Positions 32,471-45,210 of a stretch of DNA of 64,000 nucleotides are shown here, piece after piece. A program made the position numbers and the translations under genes. The notes under the pieces are model-generated. The model was given only the letters and a program-made list of their open reading frames with translations, searched no databases and had not been told where the DNA came from. Source of the stretch: Clavaria fumosa (lineage: Eukaryota > Basidiomycota > Agaricomycetes > Agaricales > Clavariaceae); contig OX637799.1 in assembly GCA_951802425.1 (NCBI GenBank), positions 1,550,001 through 1,614,000 on the forward strand. The letters are read 5' to 3'. The number at the start of each line of letters is the position of its first letter. The stretch's first letter is position 1.

Positions 32471-34700
32471 ATGGAAGAGAAGCTAACAAAAACCATGTTG
32501 TCATTTGATCTGTTATTTCAATGTTTTCTCGTCGCTTTGTAGAGCTATTGCTTGTCGTCCAACCAGTCCCTTGAAATTTGGCTTGCCACTGACTGTTCGA
32601 CGTCCTCGGCTGAAATAATAAATCAGAATAAATGAGGCTCGCCTTTGGACAGGGAAACACCCACCGACACCACAACAGCCACAGAATAGGGTAAGGCTTA
32701 AGCGGTCAGTGCCCCACTCACAGCAGCTTGTTCAAGAAGAAATTCAGTTTCAAGATAAGAACTTGAGCTCCTGGCCAGAGCCATCCATAAAGGGGTAGGT
32801 CGAAATCTGCCTAGCTGTGTCTGCATGAGCAGAGTCTTTGCAATGCTAGGCCATCCTAATTCTAGAGTTTTGTACCGTAGTATCAACAGAGCGAGTGTTG
32901 CCTAAGAACTAGCATTGTGCTTATTCTGTTGCAATCATAATCAAGAATTTTGTCTGCAAAAAGAAGGGCGTTGGGCTTTCACAAAGCATGCTGATAGCCC
33001 ATCTCGCACTCTGTCTGAAAAAAAAAGGGCTCGCTATCAGGTCGCGGCTCAGGATATTGGTCATAGCACCCTTGACAGAACTCGCCTGAAACTTCAAGCG
33101 GCATTGCGGCGTTTCCAGATGTGGTGGTGCTTTTGGCAAGTGAATTTGTTTTTGAAGGAGAAATCGACACGTCGTAGCATAGAATATGCAACTCCGTATT
33201 GGACCTCGATGGATGAGCGATGAGCGCCGCTCTCGAGGCCTCACTTTTCCCACACCCTCGGCAACTCCCGGACTCCAAGTTTTCTCTCAGTTTGCTCACC
33301 GCAATATGGCCTACATTGACTCAGATGGTTCGAATTACACCACATCAGCTTCTCAACCTTCTCCAGCACAATTTCCGACGCTTCACCGAGCTCAACCCAT
33401 CTCCCAAATAATGGCCCATCGCCATCAAGATTCACACATCCTGCTTCCCTTTATCGTTACCGCCATCTGGTTGTCGTTGGTGTTGTGATACAATGCGTGC
33501 ATGACATATTGACACTGAATACTAACTGTGGTCTAAGGGAGAGGGTGCGAATGCAGGGCAACGCCTTAATAATGACATCTATTGTGTACAGAGTCTATTG
33601 CGGTACAGATCGCCGTGGCCTCATCGTTTCTCGGTTCTGTTCGCTGGGTATCACACGCTTGCATCAGCTCTCCTTGCTGGAAGTCATCACTGGGACTCCA
33701 CACTTGCTAGCGCTAGGCGATGACACCAACAAGTAGCGCATCGCTGATTCGAATGGCGCTCCGGTCCCACTTCGCCTATGACAGTAGTCTTCTATGCTCC
33801 ACGTAGTGCATCACTGCACACAGCCCATCCGTAGTGTGGCATGACGCGTCTTATTCCTCGATGCACGCTTCAATGAGCTTCCTTCGTCAATCCATCGCTA
33901 TGGGGGCGTGTCACGTATCACAGCCAAATCAGAGAGCAGGGCAGAAATAGAGAAGTTGATATATGAAGAGGACCACACGGCACTCGACATAATCCGTATT
34001 TCCTCGGTCCTCTAGCTCCCTTGCTAGAGCTAGATCCCTCCACGTTCGCCCCGAGGCGTGCAACTGAACAACGCAACGAGAAATTTTGCTCCACAGCAAA
34101 TGATGTTAGGCAAGGAAATTGAGCACTGACCATGACAAATAAGGGAAGTAGAGTTTCACAAAAGGTCAAAAGGCTGCTCGATTAGGGAATTGGAATTTAA
34201 CTCGAACGTTGCCTTCCTTGACTCCCTTTGCCTTTCGCTTCCACAGGCGTCGGGCCTCTTTGCCGCACCACTCTTTGCAGCGCAGCTCTGCCAAGCCGGA
34301 GACGGCCTTGACCGCTTGGCCACTTGACTCGCAAATCGGTTATCTCTGGATTCAACCGTCCTCCAATATACAACCCACAAACTCCTTGACCACGGATTAC
34401 TCGAAATAGACTGTCACGTAGCTGAGGGCTTTATGCAAAGAGCGACGCCTCACCTGTTATTCAAAATTTAGCAAACCCGCTCTAGTTCAAAATGCTGGCA
34501 AAAGCTTTGGTTCGAAGTCGTCAGAAGTGATCCCCTCCCAGGCTCAGGGACAAGGGAAAATCTTACTCTTAACTCTCACAGCAGTCATCTTTCAAACACT
34601 TCTATGCCAGAAACTCCACAACATGTTCTTTCTCAGCTCGAAGACGAAATGCGTTCCGTCAAGCAGCCTCGAAAAAGCGCTAGACCCAGTGCTCCCTGAC
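32471..34700. other. Spacer E of unit 2
   Basis: No supported gene. It has the same elements as E of unit 1 plus a segment at about 32730-33240 (CATGCTGATAGCCC..., poly-A stretch) shared with units 3, 5 and, inverted, unit 6. The Ser/Gln-rich exon-like stretch near 34490-34680 ends abruptly at the cap homology. Confidence 0.5.
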
Positions 34701-34708
34701 AACAATAA

Positions 34709-35538
34709 CTAGATGCATACAGGCGGCTGCGAGTTTTTTGTTGCAATCTCCTCCTTGGGAAATAAATGGTCTGTTGATGCTCACTCTTGACATATCCAAC
34801 GACTTATCTAAGTCCAGATGTCCTGAACGGTTGGCCGCTCTCTGTGCACACCATCTATGAACTATGAGCCTGAATGAGACCCGTCTCAAACAGACGTCTG
34901 GACCATTATCTCAGATGATGATCTCTTGTAACAGGGCATGCTTCCCGCTCTCCAGGAATACAACGTTGCTCAGTCTATGACCGTGGACATGCCGGAAAGC
35001 AATCATCAGGTGCGGAGAAGGGATCTTGGCCCATTCACGCTTGCTCATACCCTCTTGCTTAATTGCTGTACTGCCCGGATATCCAGCGTAGTCTATCGTG
35101 GGCACAATCACGCGGATTTCTAGGGATGAGGAGCCGACACGATTTTTCAACCTGCCGAGCTTTGCATTCAACCACCTGCTTCTAGTGTGCATCTTGCCTT
35201 TTTCTGTTTTCCTGCAGTTCTGATCCGTAACTCTGCTGCACAAGCATCGGATTCTCGGCCAGAGGAGCCAGACTCCGAATCTGCACCGATCCAGTGCGGT
35301 TTGGTGCTTGAAATCACAGATGTAATCTCGCTCATGGTATGTACGGCCCTGTCTGATGTGTGTCCGAGACCATGCTCACTGATTGGCAGGTCCGGACGGT
35401 GGCGCTCAGAATACAGGGTCGACCTAAATGAACAACGCAGACAGGGTCAATGTACACTGATACGAAGTGGGCAACGTGCGCATTCTCTCTCGTCTCTAAT
35501 TGCCCTATTCGTCGTGCAGATGCCCCATTTTACTTCGG
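34709..35538 (+). pseudogene. Cap alpha pseudogene, unit 3
   Basis: As in unit 2 the ATG is lost and the FLDPRSK exon is damaged. The whole AIETSIL...NYW exon and its left intron are also deleted, so the end of exon 5 sequence (CTCATG) runs straight into the next intron (GTATGTACGGCC). Same join to PAC3 as in the other units. Confidence 0.88.
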
Positions 35539-35800
35539 GGCGCTTCCGAACAGAGACGTCAACTGGATAGCGGGTGATGGAACGGGAATTGGAGGGATGC
35601 CCGAGTGGCCACATCCAAAGAAGGAGACTTGGGGCAGGACCGTCGCCTCTGGAATGCTGGCTTGGATCTATTTCCGACAGAGAAGCCAGCTCGCATAGCC
35701 TTGTGGGTGCTGGGAAGTAAGCATCAGACTGCCAACTTTGCCCAACTGAGTGGCGAGGACGAGGACGCGGTCATAATACAGCAGCCCTGCACCATCCGCT
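35539..35800 (-). pseudogene. PAC3 remnant, unit 3
   Basis: Same truncated piece as in unit 2: GKVGSL-coding exon end, intron and start of exon 2; C-terminus deleted and 5' end lost. Confidence 0.8.
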
Positions 35801-36024
35801 TGATCCCATTCATACTGTGTAGAACATCACATGACGGACCACATTACATAATCTTTCAATCTCTTCCTCTTCCCGCGCTCGTGGGGATACAAGATCTCCT
35901 TCTCAATAGCTCTGCGATCGTTGCGCATCTGCCCGAGTGTGTACCGCACATACTTCTCCCGTCAATAGCCGCGGCTACCCTGCACCGATCGATAGCAGTC
36001 TGGGATTGTTACGCTCAGGATTGT

Positions 36025-37497
36025 TCATAAGGCTCTCGCCATCCTCCTGTTGCAGACGAAAGGCAATGGGAGCCCCGGCCTCTCAGGATTGACGTCGCTA
36101 TCCATAAACCCCCAGTCACCATTTTCGTCCGGGTTCTCGGTGGGCAGGAAATAAAATGCGGACCCCGACATCCGGGAACCGTATTCGAGGACACTTTCGT
36201 CGTCATCAATGTCATGTGGGTGGGTGTGGACGGGATCGATGCTCGTGGTAGAATATACGGATGCCGTAGAGCGTGTGCTGAGGGCTGGAAGGGAGCGCCG
36301 CGGGCTGAGGGTAGAGCGCAGAAGCGGCACGTCATTCGGTCGCTGCGGTGAGCAGGGTAAAGGGATGCTCTGTTTGGATCCAACCGATGGGGTCGACGGG
36401 GACACATCCTTGAAGGCTGGTCCGTGTAGCTTAAGGGTAAGAGGTCTAACGGGATGGATTGCCTTGCCGTGCTCCGTGGTGCGCCACTTGTTCTTTGCGC
36501 ACTCTCCCACCACGGTGGCCTCGCTATCCGTATGGCTTGCCCGGCCGGGCGTGATCTGAACGGTCGGCGCCGCGGGAGCCTTTCGAGGGGCGTCTCCGAC
36601 ATGGACCAGTTCGAGGTCGATGTTCTTGGGTTTACCGATCACTTCGCCGCGAAAAGTTACGGGAGCGATGAGAAACCCTTTGCCTAATCGCGCAGTCGGA
36701 GCGCGCGTTTGACTCTTCGATAATAGGTCTCGCGAGGCACGACTTATCAATTTGACGAGATGGAGTGGTGCGCCCAACGAGTATTTGAACTTCAGTGTTG
36801 TTTGCTTTGGCGAGTACGCCAGTAGAGACGACTTTGAAGTCGTGTTCTCTTTCGAACGTGCTGTGTCGCCTTGGGCTTGAATATTGGAATCTCTGCAAGC
36901 ATGATGTTGATAAAGCCCGCGAGAACTCTAAGGACGATCCTGACCTTGACTCCGGGGCGAGAACCTTCTGCGCCCGGTGGAACAGCGGTCGTTCCTGCAG
37001 ATGCATTGATTTCAAGCCGTGGCCGCGCAACGCAATCGCATTCTGATCCAATGTTGATCTCGAAGAATGAGATTGCAGAATGCTATCCGCAACGATGATA
37101 TCCAACACCAAGCTCACTTGATCCGATGCTTCACTATCATCGACGGGCTTGACAATCATGGACGGGCGGCCCCCGTCCACCTTGAGTACATGTCAGTCGA
37201 CCGCGAATAATCTCATTTATCCCAGACGCGACTCACACAGTCATCCGCGTAATTATAGCGGTTGGCGGCCGAATCAGGAGGGTGCCCGGGGCCCTGGGCA
37301 GAGTGGTACGGTCTCCGGGGACGGGACTGTGGCGTCCACTCGACGTATGTTGGGCGGGGGCTCTTGTCTATCCTCGGCGTGTTGCGTGAACGCAGCCAGG
37401 GGATGTGAGGAGGGGATCTGGGTCTTGCGTGGTACATCTGAAAATTGGGTTGGGTGTTGAGAGGAAGCGTGCGCTTGATAGACGGAGGCGGGGGCAT
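36025..37497 (-). CDS. Gene B copy 3, open over three exons
   Basis: Exons 37497-37237, 37180-36945 and 36892-36025 give 454 residues. Against copy 2 it has lost two codons in the LGKRKGF motif (reads LGKGF) and keeps all splice sites. Its exon 3 is nearly identical to copy 2, so these two are the youngest pair together with copies 5 and 6. Confidence 0.68.
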
Positions 37498-39110
37498 GTG
37501 CAATGTGCAGCGAGGGTAGGGGTTGCAGTTAGGCTGCACCAAAAGGCAAAAACAAAAAAGGCAGAGCTACGAGAAGTGCGAAAAGCAGCGACGAAGCGAA
37601 GCGAAAACAAAGGAGTACAGGAGAAAGCGAATGTGGTAGGAGACAAGCCTGTGGACCGCTTGATATAGGCGAGCGAGAGCCACCCTTTCACCACGCTTCC
37701 GCCCTTCACAAGCCACCATCCACCACGCGTCCACCATCAACAAGCTAAAATTGCGACTGCGCAATCCTCGTGTAGACAACCGCCAGATACGGCCGTTCAG
37801 CGGTAGAGATGAAGGGGGCACGTTGTCTGAGCATTTGCACTTGAATTGAGCTGGCTGCGACGATGAAACTAGCAATTGAGTGGAGAGCGACCTGGGACAA
37901 CCGCTGAACTAGCCAAATCGGGGTGAAATTGGCACGTGGGCTACGCGTCGCGACGCGCCACTACGTTTTGAAATTGAAATTACAGAACAGTGAAAATGTC
38001 GCCGCGCAGACTCACGCGAATATGAAGATGCCAAAGATCGTTTTGATGCGTGAGGTGCTGTGTGCCACTGTCTCACACTCGAAATGTATTTTAACTCAGC
38101 ATATGCATCAACGGTGTCGAGCAAAGGGTATGAGATGAGCGAGAGGCCCGCTACATGTTGAGGCGAGCAATTGCGTATGTTCCACGGGATGCCTGGCCGT
38201 TGTTGACGCATGACTTAGCCCTCATTTTCTGTCTATTAGGCCACGCTAAGCAATTTGATTCATGCCTTTCTTCCCTCTGCTCTCCGGATCAAGGAAACTT
38301 TGAAATCATTTTTACCGGCTGGCGCTGCGAAATGCAGGAAGGTATCCGGGAAACAATAATACAAATGCGGAGGGCCACAGAGGCAGATGAAAATGAGACT
38401 GGGCAGAGGGGGAGGACGAGGCTGAGGCGGAACTGTCGGTGCTAAGTTGGAAGGCAACACCGCGCCTAAGCACTTGCTGCCCGTTGAGACGACGGGGAAA
38501 GGGCTCAGTGCCAGTTACGAGCGTCATCCCACCAAATATGGGGGTGTGAACTATCCGTGTATCCATAAACGTCCAGCCCTGAGCGCCGCCGTATGACTCG
38601 TCGCGTTGCAAGGGCATGAGCGGCGAGTCGATGGTCCTGACCGCAGACTGTGGACTACGCCCGAAGAGGCGGCTTCAACGGATTCTCGGGACGGCTCATC
38701 ATGGACTCGCTGTCCTGCTTAAAACATGGAGGTTAAAGAGTTATGCACTCCTGTGATAATGTCTAAACATACATGGGACATTGCTCTGATGTTATGTTCC
38801 AGATGGCCCTAAGATGACGCGGTTTGATGTTCGGCACCTCTCCCTGCTAAAAAGTAAAATTAGAACATGGGCACTCTTTGATGGAGTGCTAAAAGAAGTG
38901 AAGAAGGGGTCGTCAAAGCCTGGTTGGGGCTCCGTTTTGCACCCTACCTAATATCTTGATTCTACACATCCAGTGTGCCAGTAAATTTCCGGTTTTTGAC
39001 GCAGGAACATGCCACGAACCGATGTCAGGACTGGCGACGTGGTCTCTTTGCAATGCGGACTCGAAGTTCCCAAGGATGGCCGCCCAACAACCCTTGGGCG
39101 TGATATGTGG
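37498..39110. other. Spacer D of unit 3
   Basis: No supported gene. It carries the B promoter, the conserved palindrome and the recurring minus-strand frame with DESYGGAQGWTFMDTRIVHTP (about 38500-38617). Ends of that frame differ between units. Confidence 0.5.
37933..37956. promoter_or_regulatory. Conserved CACGTG + GCGTCGCGACGC element, unit 3
   Basis: CACGTG at 37933-37938 and the palindrome at 37945-37956, same spacing as the other units. Confidence 0.55.
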
Positions 39111-41296
39111 CATTTTCGGCGCAAGAACATGGTGCCGCGAACCAATATCAGGATTGGCGATCCTTTAGGTCTCCAAGAGGTGTAGTCTGTTCTGAGACGG
39201 CGTGAGACTGGACGTACTGGACCGAGGGGATCCGGTGTTATTACCACCAAGGCTGGATGAGTGGGCTGGTCACCAGGTCGAAATGTTCCCATATGAGGCT
39301 CTGGCGGGTCCAAGTAACTTAATGGGCGATGTGGAGGTCAACAACGTAGGCTGAAAAAGAAAAAGATGGGAGGAACCCTGAACAAGTGGTCACCTGGTCA
39401 TGTCACGTCAGAACACCGCTTTCGATGCGCCACGCGGGAGACGGTCTCTCCTTCTTCCCTCCCTCTCTCCTTTCTCTAATAAGAGGGTCAAAAGAAGAAG
39501 GGGTGGCCGCGTCATCGTGACCAAAACCTCGCCGCTCATTGCGGTACATCAGGGAAAGTGCAAAGTTGAATTCAAATCATCGAATTGATTGATATGCGGG
39601 AATTTCCCGCATATCAAGGTGTCAGTGACGAGTTTATGGTATGTGAAACGGAAGATGGCGGCGTATAAAATGTCGTTAGCGAAACGGAGAAGGTTGATGA
39701 TGCGGATGATGCCTCAATCAGGCCGAGTTTATTCTCGGTACTACCCGACGGGGCTGAGGATGCCGCGCAGCATAAGGTCGTCAATGGTGCAGCAAGCTGA
39801 CCGATCTCACGGAACGAGCTCGAGATCAACATCTCAAACCAAGCTGGATCTGTAACCCCGAACATCCCGGCGCCTCTTTCCCTCTATCACCTCCATCTCC
39901 ATATTGTAGAACCCAGAACTCAGACTCAATCACCCTTTATTTATTAATGATAATTACAACTCTTTCTCTTTCCCCTGCCCCATGAGGCGTGAAGTGTGAG
40001 ATGTTGACCTCATGGAAGGGTCAACCGAGGCGGATGAGACGGCCGAAGTCGGTGGAGCGTTAGAGGATCTGCGAGAACGGGTGAAAAGGTGGCTCCTCTT
40101 TCTTTCGGCCCGCAATCCCGTTCTTGGGAGTTGGGACCTTTAAGTCAAAGGGGGGGGGGGGGGGGGGGAGAGGGTGACTTTTAGGCCGTTGACAGTGCGG
40201 TGAACACGCAAAGAGAGCGCCGAAATGTTTATAGTTGTTCGCATTTGCAAGCACCTCGGCTCGCTGCCCTCGGATGGGATGGTGTTTAAATTCATGTTGA
40301 TTGACAAAGTAGAGACGAGTCAGAGTCAGAGGAGAGCCAGCCAGCCAGAGCCAGCAGCCAAACCAAGCTATATTTTGAACTCAGCGAACTAGCTCGCCTG
40401 ATGATAAACCCCGACGAGCCAAAAGTTTGACTAAACGGCCGCAACACGCCTTATCGCAGCAAGCCAAGATCCGAAATCCGGACCAGTTTTTTTTTTACGG
40501 TTAAATTTAAAGCGCCTCACCCATCGTTTTTTTTTACGCCCATTGCATCGCAGATCCGATCTTATTAGGGCCGTGCACCCGTTCCTTACGGCTCGTCATA
40601 AACCTTTTTCATCTCCATTTTTACGGCGAATCAATGGCGTGGATTCGAACTTGTGACGGGTACAACTAAAAATACCGACAACTGCACAACAGGGCAAGGG
40701 TGGCATGCGTATTCATCCACAGCCACAGTTTGAGGGTCTCGAGGTACCGTCTTTTTTTTTTTGGGTCTTTTTTTAAAAAAAACTCGGCACTGCTGCGAGC
40801 CTTTTTTACTGATATATTTGATCACCTCTCTATCATCGTTTCCGCGAACAATTTTCGTGGGAGGCGATGATGATTGGAATCAATGGCTGACAAAGTTGTT
40901 AATCAGTTACTTTGCCATTCATTTGGTTTGGGTTTGTTGGGCGGCGAAACCAGACCGAGTCAGAGACGGGCCTCCCCACCTTACCAAGATGTGCTCCGTT
41001 GATCTTCCTTTCCAAATACGCATAGCCATGATATAGCACTCATATTCCGCGACGCCCCCCAGGTTATCTTTCTCACCCTCCAGACCAAAGGAAGCATTCT
41101 CACAAAAGACTACCTACATACCTCCTATACCTCGCACCATATTCAATACCCTCAATTCACGTACAATACGTACAACCGCGTCTTTGTCGTAGCTACATGT
41201 TGCGGTATACAAACGCTGATTCCCAAAGAAAACCCTGTCACGAGAAATTTCAGTTATTGCTCGATTAGCAGATCAGTAGAATAGTGGGGAGCTAAC
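39111..41296. mobile_element. Foreign insertion in unit 3, possibly a degraded LTR element
   Basis: This sequence is absent from D of the other units. It contains a 14-base palindrome arm pair around one base at about 39587-39615 (arm TTGATATGCGGGAA) and a run of about 20 G near 40152-40171. A stretch at 39912-40003 recurs inverted at 63549-63640. The minus-strand sequence ending in CTGGGTTCTACA near 39910 resembles the end of an LTR, followed by a short gag-like open frame (39865-39614). Its last part (about 41050-41290) is an inverted copy of a segment also found at 49250-49430 and 54960-55160. No coding domain is certain. Confidence 0.4.
39587..39615. repeat. Perfect 14-base inverted repeat
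   Basis: TTGATATGCGGGAA, one base, then its exact reverse complement. It could be a cruciform or a target-site/terminal palindrome of the inserted element. Confidence 0.85.
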
Positions 41297-41924
41297 AGAG
41301 CTAACGGATTGCGGTAATCCGAAACCTTGGACCAATCAATTCTTGTTCGTCGCGTCGCGCGCCCCATGTTTCTCAGGGACACAAAAAAATGCTGTCAAAG
41401 CCCTGGGTTTATATGACCCACGCACGCAGTACATACAACAGCGCCTCCGTCATCTATGCAGTAAAAACAGACAAATCCCATTACTGTAGTACCTCGACGG
41501 CGCTACTCGCACTGGACATATTTACAAAATTGTACTGACATATCCAATGGCTCCTCTAAGTCCAGATGTCCTGAACGGTCGGCCGCTCTCCAGGGATACA
41601 ACAGTGCTCAGTCTGTGACCATGGACATGCTGGAAAGCAAGCATCAGGTGCGGAGAAGGGATCTTGGCCTATTTGCCCTTGCTCATCCTCTTGCTTAATT
41701 GCCGTACTGCCCGGATGTCCTGCGCAGTCTATCGTGGGCACAGCCGCGCGGATCTCCTAGCAGTCCGCTCTCGACGATCGAAGAGGATGTACTGCGTGCG
41801 TTGGACATATAAATACAGGGCTTTGACAGCATTTTTTTGTGTCCCTGAGAAACATGGGGCGCGCGACGCGACGAACAAGAATTGATCGGTCCAAGGTTCC
41901 GGATTACCGCAATCCGTTAGCTCT
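41297..41924. mobile_element. Foldback element with 138-bp inverted ends carrying a piece of cap alpha
   Basis: The left arm (41297-41434) and right arm (41787-41924) are inverted copies with few differences. Both begin AGAGCTAACGGATTGCGG and contain GTCGCGTCGCGCGCCCCATG. The 352-base centre holds a fragment of the cap alpha gene. No transposase and no clear target-site duplication. A partial match to the arm (AATGCTGTCAAA.GCCCTG) is seen again near 63170-63190. Confidence 0.75.
41530..41760 (+). pseudogene. Cap alpha fragment inside the foldback element
   Basis: Covers the end of intron 1, the 12-nt exon 2, part of exon 3 (EYN.AQSVTMDMLESKHQ) and intron 3 into exon 4. The stretch between GGCCGCTCTC and CAGGGATACA is deleted, removing most of intron 2 and the start of exon 3. 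Confidence 0.85.
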
Positions 41925-42112
41925 GTGTAGGTAGTCTTTTGTGGATCCGGGGACGCCCATACGTTTCCCTTCCTAGGAGTTTTTTTTAATCCGTGGGTTC
42001 AAAACTTGATGTTACTCGACGGGGCGTCATTATATGAATGCGAAAACCCCCCGTCTTCCATATCTCGTTTTCCATCCCACATCTCCCTGGCATAGAAAGG
42101 GCCGAGTTCACA

Positions 42113-42840
42113 ATGGCCTGCCCCACTCAACCAGACAAAAACGATGGTAACATATGCTAAAAGAACCTACTACCTCGCACTTATTTCCATCGACAGTCCA
42201 CACGCTGACCGTTGGCGCTGACTCTCGAATGACCAATGGACCTTCCACAACCCTAGACGATGATAGTGCAGGGGGTTTTGTGGTTTCGATCACAGGGACA
42301 CCTGCTCCGACCGCTGTGGCTCGGGATCATTTAACATGTATTCAGTCAGCCTTTATGTCAGACGAGACCACAAGAAATAGCCACATCATCTTAGCTGTGG
42401 GTTGCCTTTTGCCATGTCCATGTCCGCTCACTTCCTCCCAATAGAATGGCATCTTCGTCGCCGCGCAGGTCCAGATGCTTGCCGCTGGATCGACAGCCAC
42501 GCGCACCCTTCTTTCCACCAGCATCGTATTCGACCTCCTCGCCATCTTCGCAACAGTTTGTTTCCTGCATTACGGTCTACCTGTTCGCGACGGAGAGGCC
42601 AGCGGCAGTACCGTCACCACGCCCGCCCGTGCACTGTTGCGCGTTGCATCCGGTGTACCTGTCCCACTCACATTGTTGAGCATTATGGGAATGGTAGCGG
42701 CGTTCATCATCGAAATAGCCCTTGTATCAGCATGGCTCGTCGCCGTCGTGGTGGCCGTACTGGTCGTGGGGGTGTGCTCTTGCATTGTGGCCGCACTGGT
42801 CATGATGCAACGCGGGGTTGCCAAAGGCGTCACAGTATAG
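42113..42840 (+). CDS. Gene C copy 3, open
   Basis: Exons 42113-42146, 42197-42396 and 42445-42840 encode 209 residues (start MACPTQPDKNDVHTLTVGADSRMTNG). It has a four-residue insertion after the first helix (LPVRDGE) shared with copies 4-6. The second intron donor is GTGGGT rather than GTGAGT. Hydrophobic segments are as described for copy 1. Confidence 0.62.
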
Positions 42841-44530
42841 ATGGAAGAAGACCCAAAAAAATAACCAAAAATAAATAAATGTTGTCGTTTGCCGTGTTAT
42901 CTCAATGTTTTCTCGTCGCTTTGTAGAACTGTTGCTTGTTGTCCAACCAGTCCCTTGAAATTTGACTTGCTACTGACTGTTCGACGTCCTCGGCTGCAAT
43001 AATAAACAAGGCTCGCCTTTGGACAGGGAAACACCCACCGACACCACAACAGCCACAGAACAAGATAAGGCTTAAGCGCTTAAGCGCTCAGTGCCCCACT
43101 CACAGCAGCCTGTTCATGAAGAAAATCGGTTTCAAGATACGCACTTTCATAGTCCAAAGGGGTAGATTGAAGTCCGCCCAGCCGCGTCTGCACGACCGAG
43201 CAGAGTTTCCGAAGATGCTGAGCCATCCCAGTTCCAGAATGTTGTAGTATCAACAGAGCGAGTGTTGCCGAAGAATTAGCATACCGCTCATCGTTGCAAT
43301 CATAGTCTAGAATTCTGTCTGCGAAAAAGATGACGTCGCACTTCCACGAAGCATGCTGACCATCTCATCGCACTCGGTCTGTCTAAAAAAAAGGGGCGCG
43401 TGTCGGGTCGCGGCTCGGGATATCGGTTATGGCGCAATGCCTGAAACTTCTAGTGGGCAGATGTGGTGGTGCTTTTGGGAAGATCTGGTGGTTTTTGGAG
43501 GTGAAATCGACCTGTCGTCGCCTAGAATATGCGACCCCGTAATGAGCGCCAAACTTGTGACTTCCCATACCCTCGGCAACTCCCGGATTTCCAGGCGCCT
43601 ACTTCAGTTCTCTCAGTTTGCACAACCCCCACCCACCAACTCTGCCCCGAGGCGTGCAACTGACAAATGCAGCGAGAAAGAAGTATTTTCCTCCATAGCA
43701 AATGTGGTTAGGCGGGAGATTGAGCACAAATAAGGGAAGTAGAATTCCACAAACGGTTTAAAGGCTGCTCGATTACAAATTCGTGGGAATTGAAATTTCG
43801 CTTGAACGTTGCCTTCCTTGACCCCCTCTTCCACAGCCGTCGGGCCTCTCCACCTTTTGCATCGCAGCTCTGCTGAGCCGGAGACGGTCTTGACCACTTG
43901 ACCACTTGACTCGCAAATATCCTGGATTCAACCGTCTTCCAATACACCACCCGCAAACTCCTTGACCACGGACTACTCGAAACAGACCGTCACGCAGCCA
44001 AGGGCTTTATGCAAAGAGCGACGCTTCACTTATTATTCAAAACTTAGCAAGCCTCTTCTAGTTCAAAAGCTGGTCAATGCTGATGCTGGCAACAGCTCTG
44101 GTGCGAAGTCGTCAGCAGTGGCCCCCTCCCAGACCCAGAGACATGGAAACAAAGCGGAAAATTCTACTCTTAACTCTCACGGCAGTCATGCTTCTATGCC
44201 AGAAACTTCACACCAAGTTCTTTCTCAGCTCGAAGATGAAATTCGTTCTGTCAAGCAGCCCCCATGAAGCAACGCACGCGCTGCTGCCGCTGTCTCTCAA
44301 CCCCTTCAACCACCCCCTGCCAATCCTGCCCACTCTGCCAACATTTCTTTGCCTCTGAAGCGCATTCCTGATGCATATACCGACCCTGCGGAACCCACAA
44401 TTAAAAGCACAACTCAGGATACAACCGTCTCCTATCACGTCAGACTTTCTCTCGCAGCTCGTGGCCGCACCACAGAATTCCTTTGCCAGTGACCTACCTC
44501 CGTGCTGGACCCAGTGCTCCCTGGCAATAA
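42841..44530. other. Spacer E of unit 3
   Basis: No supported gene. It carries the longest version of the Ser/Gln-rich exon-like stretch (about 44050-44460: KLVNADAGNSSGAKSS..., then in another frame LPLKRIPDAYTDPAEPTIKS), probably a decayed gene fragment. Confidence 0.5.
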
Positions 44531-44534
44531 TAAC

Positions 44535-45210
44535 TAAACGCATACAGGTGTCTGCGAGCTTTTTGTTGCAATCTCCTCCTTGGGGAATAAAATGATCTGT
44601 TGGTGCTCACTCTTGACATATCCATCGGCTCATCTAAGTCCAGATGTCCTGAACGGTTGGCTGCTCTCTGTGCACACCATCTATGAAATATGAGTCTGAA
44701 TGAGACTCGTCTCAAACAGATGTCTGGACCATTATCTCAGACGACGATCTCTTGCAACAGGGCGTGCTGCTCGCTCTCCAGAAACACAACCTGGCTCAGT
44801 TTGTGACTGTGGACGTGCCAGAAAGCAGCCATCAGGTGCGGCGAAGGGATCCTGGCCTATTTGCGCTTGCTCGTACCCTCTTGTTTAACTGCCGTACTGC
44901 CCGGACATCCTGCATAGTCAGTCCATCGTGAGCACAGTCGCGCGGACGAGGAGCCGGCTCGATTTCTCGAAGACGAGTTTTGTATTCGACCACCTGGTTT
45001 TGGCGTGCATCTTGCCTTTCTCTGCTTTCCTGCTGTTCTGATCTGTCGCCCTGCTGCGCAAAATGCATGGAAGCATCAGATTCTTGGCCAGAGGAGTTAG
45101 ACTCTGAATCTAAACCCATCCGGTGCGTTTTGAAGCTTGAAATTCTGGATGTAATTCGCCTCTTGGACTCCATCGCAATGGTGCGATAGAGACATCCCCC
45201 GCAGGTCCAG
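44535..45210 (+). pseudogene. Cap alpha pseudogene, unit 4
   Basis: The first ATG is gone. Exon 3 reads DDDLLQQGVLLALQKHNLAQFVTVDVPESSHQ, closest to the intact gene of all derived copies. Exons after EPIR are deleted and the tail runs into CAGGTCCAGC joined to GGGGCGCTTCC of PAC3, which exposes the junction. Confidence 0.87.

Larger units (their letters stand above)
26473..34700. repeat. Array unit 2
   Basis: About 8.2 kb: cap pseudogene, PAC3 remnant, gene B copy 2, a TRP5 fragment replacing most of D, gene C copy 2 and E. It is most similar to unit 3 over the cap-B stretch. Confidence 0.85.
34701..44530. repeat. Array unit 3, enlarged by insertions
   Basis: About 9.8 kb. Cap/PAC3 remnants, gene B copy 3, D, a foreign insertion (39111-41296), a foldback element (41297-41924), gene C copy 3 and E. 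Confidence 0.8.

Noticed and set aside
32470..34700. CRISPR-like or short regular repeats in the spacers
   Set aside because: Repetition in the window is at kilobase scale; no array of short direct repeats with spacers was seen, and the host is eukaryotic.
40150..40172. Run of about 20 G as a quadruplex or regulatory element
   Set aside because: A pure homopolymer of this length is often a sequencing or assembly artefact and has no supporting context.
40620..40740. tRNA-like sequence with GTTCGAATCC (minus strand)
   Set aside because: A box-B-like motif is present but the flanking five bases on each side do not pair as a T-stem, and no cloverleaf can be drawn. Perhaps a SINE or tRNA relic.
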